The notes beneath the pieces were generated by a model that saw nothing but the letters and a program-made list of their open reading frames with translations, was not told where the DNA came from and made no database searches. A program made the translations under genes and the position numbers. Shown here in pieces: positions 30,044-38,587 of a stretch of 64,000 nucleotides of DNA. The stretch lies in contig NZ_CP015849.1 in the NCBI RefSeq assembly GCF_001654495.1, forward strand, positions 3,633,501 to 3,697,500. The letters run 5' to 3'. Position 1 is the first letter of the stretch, and the number at the start of each line of letters is the position of its first letter. The DNA comes from Streptomyces sp. SAT1 (lineage in GTDB: Bacteria > Actinomycetota > Actinomycetes > Streptomycetales > Streptomycetaceae).

Positions 30044-30790
30044 GTGGCAGCGACCGCGGACGACACGGCAGAGCACACAGAGGACGGCCCGGCACCGCGC
30101 CGGCGCCGCCGGGGCGGCGGCCGGGTGGCGCTCGCCGTCAGCGTGTTCGGTGAACTCCTCATCACGGCCGGCCTGGTGCTCGGCCTGTTCGTCGTCTACT
30201 CCCTGTGGTGGACGAACGTCATAGCGGACCGCAAGGCCGACCGGCAGGGCCACAAGGTCCGCGACCAGTGGGCGCACTCCGCGCCCGGCCCCGGCGCCCT
30301 GGACACCAAGGACGGCATCGGCTTCCTGCACGTCCCGGCCATGCACAACGGCGAGGTGCTGGTGAAGAAGGGCACCTCGACCGACATCCTCAACGACGGC
30401 GTGGCCGGCTACTACACGGACCCCGTCGCCGCGACCCTGCCGGTGACCGGCAAGAAGGGCAACTTCACCCTCGCCGCGCACCGGGACGGGCACGGCGCGA
30501 AGTTCCACAACATCGACAAGATGCGCGAGGGCGACCCGATCGTCTTCGAGACCCGGGACAAGTGGTACGTCTACAAGGTCTTCGACATCCTCCCGGAGAC
30601 CTCGAAGTTCGACGTCGGCGTCCTGGACCGGGTCCCGGAGGAGTCCGGGGTGAAGAAGCCGGGCCACTACATCACGCTGACCACCTGCACGCCCGTGTAC
30701 ACCTCCCGCTACCGGTACGTGGTCTGGGGCGAGCTGGTCCGCGTGGACCCGGTCGACGGCAAGCGCACACCGCCGAAGGAACTGGACTGA
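30044..30790 (+). CDS. Class E sortase
   Basis: 248 aa. A short basic N-terminus and one transmembrane helix (FGELLITAGLVLGLFVVYSLWW) precede the sortase domain. The catalytic His is in LAAHRDGHG, Cys in TLTTCTP (near residue 215) and Arg in YRYVVWGE. It is a paralogue of the preceding sortase, with the same domain and a much shorter N-terminus. It starts at GTG 30044 after GAGGGA. It is probably the last gene of an operon starting near 28111, since a strong terminator follows. Confidence 0.92.
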   Translation: MAATADDTAEHTEDGPAPRRRRRGGGRVALAVSVFGELLITAGLVLGLFVVYSLWWTNVIADRKADRQGHKVRDQWAHSAPGPGALDTKDGIGFLHVPAMHNGEVLVKKGTSTDILNDGVAGYYTDPVAATLPVTGKKGNFTLAAHRDGHGAKFHNIDKMREGDPIVFETRDKWYVYKVFDILPETSKFDVGVLDRVPEESGVKKPGHYITLTTCTPVYTSRYRYVVWGELVRVDPVDGKRTPPKELD

Positions 30791-30857
30791 GCCCGGTCTC
30801 TCCCCCCTCCCGCGGTCTCTCTCCCCCTCCCCCTCCCCGGCTCGCCGAGGCGGCACG

Positions 30858-30897
30858 ACGGAGCCCCGGCCCTCATGGACGAGGGCCGGGGCTCCGT
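30858..30897. terminator. Strong bidirectional terminator between sortase and pknB
   Basis: Perfect 17-bp stem (30858-30874 and 30881-30897) with a 6-nt loop between two convergent genes. It is suited to stop transcription from both sides. Between it and the sortase stop is a C/T-rich stretch with CCCCCTCC repeats. Confidence 0.85.
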
Positions 30898-30917
30898 TCA
30901 CGGGACGGGCCGGTCGA

Positions 30918-32915
<1,998 letters not shown>

Positions 32916-32970
32916 CAGAATCCTTGCGCGGTTGCCTCTCGCCGTCAGGCTGGAGGCCGATGGCTCCGTG

Positions 32971-33001
32971 TTCCGTGCTCAGACGTAGAACACCCACGGA
33001 A
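32971..33001. repeat. Hairpin beyond the IscB 3' end, possible element end
   Basis: TTCCGTG (32971-32977) pairs with CACGGAA (32995-33001) around a 17-nt loop, 6 bp past the IscB stop. IS200/IS605-type elements carry subterminal hairpins at their ends, so this may be the right end. It could also be a terminator for iscB. Confidence 0.45.
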
Positions 33002-33006
33002 CCCTT

Positions 33007-34353
33007 CTAAGGCCGCGCGTCCTCCTTCCTCATGGTGTAGGCGTATCCGTCGCCTCGTTGAAGAAGGCGCAGGTTGCTGTGGCTGGTGTCGGCGTACCCG
33101 CCAGGGATGGAGATGCGGTGGGTGCCGGAAGCACGCACAGCAACGCGACCGGTGTGTGTACCTCGGTACTTGCCGCGTGGAATGTGGGCCCGGACGAGAT
33201 CGCCAGTCGCAAAACCGTGGTGCTGCTTCTGACGTGGCAGGTAGAGCCTGGGGAAGCCGTGCTTGTCCGAGCGCGTGCGTGCGTAGGAGCCGCGCCCACA
33301 CGCTGAGGTGACCAGTACTGTGCCGGGGTATCGGACAACCCGGGTGCTGGGGCCGGCCTCGCCGACCGCGAGGGCATCGAGTGTGTGCGACTTCGCGAGG
33401 CCCTGCATCGACCGGTTGTACTTGGTCCGTCCGCCGGACCACGCGGACAGAGGCAGCCCCAGGCTCTCGAGGGCCTGCCAAAGCTTCCAGCGGGTGGCGT
33501 TCATGGCTGCCGCGTCCCGCAGTGGCGTCTGTGCTCCGGCGAGGAGCCGCGCCAACTGCACGGGCCTGCCGGCCAGGAACTCCTCCACCGGACGCGCGGC
33601 TTTGTCCTGATTGCAGGAAGCACAGGCGAGGGTCAGGTTACTGATGCGGTCGGAGCCCCCGGTAGCGCGAGGGTGGATGTGGTCGATCTGGAGCGGGACG
33701 TTCTTCGCTCCGCAGTAGGCGCAGGAGCGATCCCACTTCTCCAGTAGGTACTGGCGAACCTCGTATCCCGCGAGAGCGCCCTGCTGGTACTCCACACTGT
33801 TCGGGCCGCCACGATCAAGGCCAAACGCCGCGGTGTCGAAAGCAGCACGCTCGACATGGAGTTCAGTGACCGGGAACCATCTTGTGAGCCGAGCGACGGT
33901 ACTCAGGGTCGTGTCCACCCGGTGCTGCAGGGACGGGGCAAGCCATCCCTTGGGACGTGACCGGTTGAGAAATCGGGGCGCCCGGTAGCGTAGATTCGCG
34001 CCGCGTCGCCTGCGGCGGTGATCCGCCCGCTGTCGCATGCTCTTGTGGATCTGTGCGCCACGGTGCTGGAGTTCCGTTGCGTGCAGCCCCCGGCGACTTG
34101 TCGTGACCTCACCGCTGCCCCGGTCGGAGCACTCGACATCGGCGGTGACGGCGATGCCCGTACCCTTCGAACCGGGGTCGATGCGTACCGCAACGCCGGA
34201 TACCTCGGAGCTCTCCGCAACGCGGTCTTTCAGACGGATGACGAACGGTGCGGTTTTCACTACGACCGCCCGGCCACCGGCCATGAGTCTGCGGGCTCGA
34301 GCGGGATGGCAGGGCATCAGCGGACACCCGTTCCTGTCGAGGACGGCGACCAT
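33007..34353 (-). CDS. iscB: IscB RNA-guided DNA endonuclease
   Basis: 448 aa from ATG 34353. Domains in order: PLMP domain (VLDRNGCPLMPCHPARARRL, residues 4-23); RuvC-I with Asp59 in RIDPGSKGTGIA; arginine-rich bridge helix (about 104-130, with HRRRRRGANLRYRAPRF); RuvC-II with Glu168 in HVERAAFD; HNH with CxxC at 211/214, IDHI (Asp224, His225), SNL and CxxC at 244/247; RuvC-III with KSHTLDALAVG (His323, Asp326); and a C-terminal basic TAM-interaction-like domain (about 345-430). This is the full IscB plan, with nothing missing. IscB is the ancestor-like relative of Cas9 and cuts DNA guided by an omega-RNA encoded beside it. The frame extends to ATG 34653, but those 100 extra codons run through hairpins typical of the omega-RNA. 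The chosen ATG has GAGGGCAGGGG upstream and starts just before the PLMP domain. Confidence 0.93.
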   Translation of the reverse strand: MVAVLDRNGCPLMPCHPARARRLMAGGRAVVVKTAPFVIRLKDRVAESSEVSGVAVRIDPGSKGTGIAVTADVECSDRGSGEVTTSRRGLHATELQHRGAQIHKSMRQRADHRRRRRGANLRYRAPRFLNRSRPKGWLAPSLQHRVDTTLSTVARLTRWFPVTELHVERAAFDTAAFGLDRGGPNSVEYQQGALAGYEVRQYLLEKWDRSCAYCGAKNVPLQIDHIHPRATGGSDRISNLTLACASCNQDKAARPVEEFLAGRPVQLARLLAGAQTPLRDAAAMNATRWKLWQALESLGLPLSAWSGGRTKYNRSMQGLAKSHTLDALAVGEAGPSTRVVRYPGTVLVTSACGRGSYARTRSDKHGFPRLYLPRQKQHHGFATGDLVRAHIPRGKYRGTHTGRVAVRASGTHRISIPGGYADTSHSNLRLLQRGDGYAYTMRKEDARP

Positions 34354-34359
34354 TTGTGC

Positions 34360-34640
34360 CCCTGCCCTCGGTTGACTCGCTCCTGCCTGCGGAATGCTGC
34401 TCTCACGAACAGCCTCTCCTCCCTTCACTACCGCGGACGCGGCAGCGTCGGGGTGTCGCCGTACGCCGGGAGGTGACGTGCGTACGGTCTCCCCTCGCCC
34501 ATGTTCCATACCGGCTGCATCACCCTGGCGGGTGATGCGCTCACGGCCCGTTTCGTCCCAGCTCCCGGGGTTGTCTGCAGCCGTGGGTTCCAGAGCCTGC
34601 CGCTGAGGAAGTACGGCAGGGTGGGTCTGCTCACCTGTAT
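34360..34640 (-). ncRNA. Candidate omega-RNA scaffold of IscB
   Basis: Immediately 5' of iscB on the same strand, where omega-RNAs are encoded. Perfect stems are CCTGCCG/CGGCAGG (34614-34620 with 34596-34602), a 9-bp stem with 4-nt loop (34517-34525 with 34530-34538) and an 8-bp stem (34459-34466 with 34480-34487). A long-range stem joins CGGCTGC/GCAGCCG (34577-34583 with 34512-34518) around the 9-bp hairpin, giving a multibranch core. The order of a guide-proximal stem, a GGCTGCAGAC segment, a GCATCA...TGATGC hairpin and GGTATGGAACA resembles the published OgeuIscB omega-RNA as I recall it. Ends are approximate; the guide should lie just upstream (higher coordinates). Confidence 0.6.
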
Positions 34641-34647
34641 GAAACGT

Positions 34648-34678
34648 AGTCATCGAACACCTCCGTTCACCGATGACT
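34648..34678. repeat. Hairpin upstream of the omega-RNA core
   Basis: AGTCATCG (34648-34655) pairs perfectly with CGATGACT (34671-34678), with an inner GAAC/GTTC. The ATG at 34653 lies inside this stem, which argues against it being the iscB start. The remaining sequence to 34889 holds another perfect 8-bp hairpin CCCCGGCC/GGCCGGGG (34721-34728 with 34734-34741) and no gene. The element's left end should be in this interval. Confidence 0.6.
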
Positions 34679-34889
34679 CGGGCTGGTCAACCAGGGACTC
34701 GCCCACTAGGGGCGGGCGGGCCCCGGCCTCTTCGGCCGGGGAGCGGCTGACAGCTACCTACCAGCCCTTTCGATTGGTGTTGTCCGGGCCTACCGTACCC
34801 GGCTGGTTCTGTGGGATCCGGCCAAGCCCGTCACCCGATACAGGACCGGTACCGCACCATGCACCGTTGTGAAGGACCCGTGACGGAGA

Positions 34890-36374
34890 TCACCGCTTGG
34901 AGTTGATGACCGCCTGCATGACGCTCTTCGCGATGGGCGCCGCGAGGCCGCCGCCGGAGATGTCCTCGCGGCTGGCCTGCTCGTCCTCGACGACCACGGC
35001 GACGGCCACCGGCGCGCTGCCGTCGCTCGTCTTGGCGTAGGAGATGAACCAGGCGTACGGCTTGCCCTTGTTGTTCACGCCGTGCTGGGCGGTACCGGTC
35101 TTGCCGCCGACGGTGACGCCGCCGCCGATCTGCGCGTTCTTGCCGGTGCCCTTCTCGACGACCGTCTCCATCATGTCCTGGAGGATCTGGGCGTTCTTGG
35201 AGGTCAGCGGCCGGCTCAGCTCCTCGGGCTGGGTCTGCTCCAGCGTGTCCAGGTTGGGCGACTGGAGCTTGTCCACCATGTACGGCTTCATCAGCTTGCC
35301 GTCGTTGGCGACCGCGGAGACGACCATGGCCATCTGGAGCGGGGTGGCGGCGGTGTTGAACTGGCCGATCGAGGACTGCGCGACCTGCGAGGGCTCCATG
35401 TTGTCGGAGAACACCGAGGCGTTGGAGCGCACCGGGGTGAACTGCTCGCTGGTGAAGCCGAACTTCTTCGCCTCGTCCAGCATCTTCTTGTTGCCCAGGT
35501 CGGCGCCGATCTTGCCGAACACGGTGTTGCAGGACCAGCGCAGCGCCTCGCGCATATTGGCGTTCTTGCAGGGGATCGGGCCCTCGTTGGGCAGCGGGGT
35601 GGTGGTGTGCGGCATGATCCACGGGTCCGGCGAGTTGGTGTTCTGGTCGGCCGAGGTGTACAGCCCGTTCTCCAGCGCGGCGGCGGCGGTGACCACCTTG
35701 AAGGTGGAGCCCGGCGGGTAGGTCTCGCGCAGCGCCCGGTTCAGCGTCGGGTCGTCGGGGTTGTTCTCCTTCAGGAGCTTGTTACGGGCCGCCGCGTCCG
35801 CGTTGGAGGCGCCGGCGAAGGAGCCGGGATCGTAGGACGGGAAGGAGGCCAGCGCGAGGATCTTGCCGGTGGACGGTTCGAGCGCGACGACGGCGCCCTT
35901 GCCGCGGCCCTTGAGCCCGTCGTACGCCGCCTTCTGCGCGGCCGCGTTCAGCGTGGTGACGACGTTGCCGCCCTGCTTGGGCTTGCCGGTGAGCATGTCC
36001 AGGGTGTTGCGGAAGAAGAGCCGGTCGTCGTTGCCGGTGAGGATCCCGTCCTCGACCTTCTCCAGCAGGTTGGCGTCGAAGGCCTGCGAGGCGAAACCGG
36101 TGACGGGCGCCCACATGGGGCCGTCCTTGTACGTCCGCTTGTACTTCAGGTCGTCGATCGCGCTGGTCTTGGTCTCCACCGACCCGGTGATCGGCGAGCC
36201 GCCGACGATGATGTCACCGCGCGGGTGCGCGTAGCGGGCGATGGTGACGCGACGGTTGTTGTCGTCGTTCTTCAGGCTGTCGGCCTTGGCGTACTGGAGC
36301 CAGTTGTCGCGGATGAGCAGCGTGAGGACCAGCAGTCCGCAGAAGATCGCGATCCGGCGCAGGGGCTTGTTCAC
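34890..36374 (-). CDS. pbpA: Class B penicillin-binding protein PbpA
   Basis: 494 aa. A peptidoglycan transpeptidase for septal or apical wall growth that works with the SEDS protein FtsW/RodA encoded upstream. One N-terminal transmembrane segment (IAIFCGLLVLTLLI) is followed by a dimerisation domain and a penicillin-binding domain. The domain has STFK (Ser223), SCN (from 281) and KTG in VGGKTGTAQ (Lys425). GTG 36374 is preferred over ATG 36389: it gives MNKPLRRIAIF, as in relatives, and has GGAAAGG at a good distance. Its distance from ftsW and pknB is abnormal because of two intervening insertions. Confidence 0.95.
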   Translation of the reverse strand: MNKPLRRIAIFCGLLVLTLLIRDNWLQYAKADSLKNDDNNRRVTIARYAHPRGDIIVGGSPITGSVETKTSAIDDLKYKRTYKDGPMWAPVTGFASQAFDANLLEKVEDGILTGNDDRLFFRNTLDMLTGKPKQGGNVVTTLNAAAQKAAYDGLKGRGKGAVVALEPSTGKILALASFPSYDPGSFAGASNADAAARNKLLKENNPDDPTLNRALRETYPPGSTFKVVTAAAALENGLYTSADQNTNSPDPWIMPHTTTPLPNEGPIPCKNANMREALRWSCNTVFGKIGADLGNKKMLDEAKKFGFTSEQFTPVRSNASVFSDNMEPSQVAQSSIGQFNTAATPLQMAMVVSAVANDGKLMKPYMVDKLQSPNLDTLEQTQPEELSRPLTSKNAQILQDMMETVVEKGTGKNAQIGGGVTVGGKTGTAQHGVNNKGKPYAWFISYAKTSDGSAPVAVAVVVEDEQASREDISGGGLAAPIAKSVMQAVINSKR

Positions 36375-36557
36375 ATCCGGCCTTTCCACAAGCTGACAGG
36401 TGCGCCTGCCGCTTCAGTCTCTCGGTGCCGTCGGTGCTGGCGCTCATCCATGGCCGGCCCCAGTTTAGAGGCAGTGCCTGTGCCTCCCGGACGGGGCCGC
36501 CCACCGCCACTGGTCCATAGACGCACCCGAGGTACGACGGGTTCCGGAAAACGGGCA

Positions 36558-36598
36558 ACGGCTCCCGGAACACGGCGGGTGCCGGTTCCGGGAGCCGT
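36558..36598 (-). terminator. Terminator after the SH3-like gene
   Basis: Perfect 14-bp stem (36558-36571 and 36585-36598), 13-nt loop, lying 32 bp beyond the stop codon of the minus-strand gene. It would also block read-through from ftsW into pbpA. Confidence 0.8.
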
Positions 36599-36630
36599 CC
36601 CTCATGAACGCGCCGATGGTCCGCTCAACG

Positions 36631-36987
36631 TCAGCACTTCGGCGGCTTGCCGTTGGCCACATTGAAGTAGTAATCGGACGTGTAGCCCCAGAGGCCCTTG
36701 CCGGAGCTGGTGTCCGACACGTACCACCAGGTGGTGTTGCCGTAGACGCCTTCGCCGTTGACCCAGCACTTCACGACGGCGCCGTCCTCCTTGTAGGCGT
36801 GTTCCACGATCGCCGTACCGGTGCTCGGACCCTTGCGGATCTTGACGTCGTCCGTCGTCCAGTTGCCCCCGTACAGCCGTCCTGCGGCCTGCGCGCCCGT
36901 CGCGCTGGTCACCGTGAACAGCACGGCGCCGAACGCGGCGGCGACGCCCACCGCGAGACGCTTTCCGCGTGCACCCATGTGAAGCAT
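36631..36987 (-). CDS. Small secreted SH3-like protein
   Basis: 118 aa. The signal peptide (GKRLAVGVAAAFGAVLFTVT, cleavage near AQAAG) leaves about 80 mature residues. An SH3b-like pattern is seen: VKIRKGPSTGTAIVEHAYKE, two cysteines (VVKCWV and the terminal PPKC), and WWYVSDTSSGKGLWGYTSDYY. Such domains bind cell wall or act in hydrolase regulation; no catalytic motif is present. It starts at ATG 36987 after TGGGGG. It sits between ftsW and pbpA, which are normally adjacent, and has its own terminator, so it is an insertion into the operon. Confidence 0.85.
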   Translation of the reverse strand: MLHMGARGKRLAVGVAAAFGAVLFTVTSATGAQAAGRLYGGNWTTDDVKIRKGPSTGTAIVEHAYKEDGAVVKCWVNGEGVYGNTTWWYVSDTSSGKGLWGYTSDYYFNVANGKPPKC

Positions 36988-37099
36988 GGAAACCCCCAGG
37001 TGAGTCGATGGTCACTCCTTGGTCAGGGGAGTGATCCGGTCGCCCATCACCCTAGTGAGTGACACATGGTGCGGACAGGGTTACGACTGGTGATCGAGG

Positions 37100-38560
37100 T
37101 CACTCCACGGGCCCGGCGCCGCCGGGGCGGACCACCTGGGTCATCTCGGCGTCCGAGTTGGAGGCGGGCGCGGGCGCCGGGCGGCGGGCGGTGTCGCTGA
37201 TCCTGATCAGGATGCCGATCAGGGCCCAGTTCGCGATGACGGAGGAGCCGCCGTACGCGAGGAAGGGCATCGTCATACCGGTCAGCGGGATCAGGCCCAT
37301 CACACCGCCGGCCACCACGAAGACCTGGAGCGCGAAGGCACCGGACAGGCCGACGGCGAGCAGCTTGCCGAACGGGTCGCGGGCGGCGAGCGCGGTGCGG
37401 ATGCCGCGTTCCACGATCAGGCCGTAGAGCAGCAGGATCGCCATGACGCCGGCCAGGCCCAGCTCCTCGCCGAAGGTGGCGAGGACGAAGTCGGAGTTGG
37501 CGGCGAACCGGATGAGGTCGGAGTGGCCCTGGCCGAGGCCGGAGCCGAGGGTGCCGCCGGAGCCGAACGCCCACAGGGCCTGCTGGAGCTGCTCGGAGTG
37601 AAAGCCGGGAGCGCCGGAGCGGCTGAGCCGGTACTCGTTCATCGGGTCCAGCCACGCCTGCACGCGCTGGTGCACGTGCGGCTCGAAGCTGGCCACGCCG
37701 AACGCGCCGGCCCCCGACATCAGCAGACCGAAGACGATCCAGCTGGTGCGCTCGGTGGCGACGTACAGCATGACGACGAACATGCCGAAGAACAGCAGCG
37801 AGGTGCCGAGGTCCGTCTCGAAGACCAGGATGAGGATCGAGATGACCCAGACCACCAGGATCGGGCCGAGGTCGCGGCCGCGCGGCAGGTACAGGCCCAT
37901 GAAGCGGCGGCTGGCCAGGGCGAGCGCGTCCCGCTTCACCATCAGGTAGCCGGCGAAGAAGAAGGCCAGCACGATCTTGGCGAACTCGCCGGGCTGGATG
38001 GAGAAGCCGCCGACGTGGATCCAGATCTTGGCGCCGTAGACGGGCAGCGCGAGGCCGGGGACCAGCGGCAGCAGCAGCAGGACCAGCGCGCCGACCATGG
38101 AGATGTACGTGTAGCGCTGAAGGACGCGGTGGTCCTTGAGAAAGATCAGCACGACCGCGAAGAGCGCGATGCCCATCGCGGTGTACAGCAGCTGGGTGGG
38201 CGCCTTGTCGCCGGCCGCCTTGATGTACTGGAGCAGTTTCGATTGGTCCAGCCGCCAGATGATGACCAGGCCGAGCCCGTTGAGCAGTGTGGCCAGCGGG
38301 AGCAGCAGCGGGTCGGCGTAGGGCGCGAACTTGCGGACGACGAGGTGGGCGACGCCCGCCATCAGGCCGAGGCCCAGTCCGTAGCTCAGCAGGCCGGCCG
38401 GGATCTCGTTGTTGATGGCCAGGCCCACGTTGGCGTAGGCGAACACCGGGATGGCGACCGCGAAGACCAGCAGCGCCAGTTCGGTGTTGCGGCGGCTGGG
38501 CGCTCCGATGGCGCCGATCGTGGACGTGTGGTGCGTCGGTGAGTTGGTAGTACTGCTCAT
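37100..38560 (-). CDS. ftsW: SEDS peptidoglycan glycosyltransferase FtsW/RodA
   Basis: 486 aa with about 10-12 transmembrane helices. A lipid II polymerase of the SEDS family that acts with PbpA. Conserved SEDS elements include the PAEF-like loop (SIQPGEFAKIVLAFFFAGYL), HSDLIRFAANSDFVLATFGEELG and GLIPLTGMTMPFLAYGGSS near the C-terminus. Both FtsW and RodA names are used for this locus; the operon copy is associated with the PknB pathway. It starts at ATG 38560, 27 bp after pstP. Confidence 0.95.
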   Translation of the reverse strand: MSSTTNSPTHHTSTIGAIGAPSRRNTELALLVFAVAIPVFAYANVGLAINNEIPAGLLSYGLGLGLMAGVAHLVVRKFAPYADPLLLPLATLLNGLGLVIIWRLDQSKLLQYIKAAGDKAPTQLLYTAMGIALFAVVLIFLKDHRVLQRYTYISMVGALVLLLLPLVPGLALPVYGAKIWIHVGGFSIQPGEFAKIVLAFFFAGYLMVKRDALALASRRFMGLYLPRGRDLGPILVVWVISILILVFETDLGTSLLFFGMFVVMLYVATERTSWIVFGLLMSGAGAFGVASFEPHVHQRVQAWLDPMNEYRLSRSGAPGFHSEQLQQALWAFGSGGTLGSGLGQGHSDLIRFAANSDFVLATFGEELGLAGVMAILLLYGLIVERGIRTALAARDPFGKLLAVGLSGAFALQVFVVAGGVMGLIPLTGMTMPFLAYGGSSVIANWALIGILIRISDTARRPAPAPASNSDAEMTQVVRPGGAGPVE

Positions 38561-38587
38561 CGTGTGACAGGGCCTCTCACGGCTTGC

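Larger units (their letters stand above)
32935..34880 (-). mobile_element. Solitary IscB element inserted between pbpA and pknB
   Basis: In Streptomyces pbpA and pknB are normally adjacent. Here about 1.97 kb separates the pbpA stop from the pknB start. The interval holds an IscB gene, a structured upstream region and a hairpin beyond the IscB stop (32971-33001). Base composition is visibly less GC-rich than the flanks. No TnpA transposase or other cargo gene is present, so this resembles a non-autonomous IS200/IS605-like (ISC) element. Exact ends cannot be fixed without an empty-site comparison; the limits given are the outer bounds left by the neighbouring genes. Confidence 0.6.

Noticed and set aside
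33007..34353. Alternative reading of iscB as a Cas9 fragment or plain HNH homing endonuclease
   Set aside because: Presence of the PLMP domain, all three RuvC motifs split around one HNH, and the small size fit IscB. There is no REC lobe as in Cas9, and homing HNH enzymes lack RuvC motifs.
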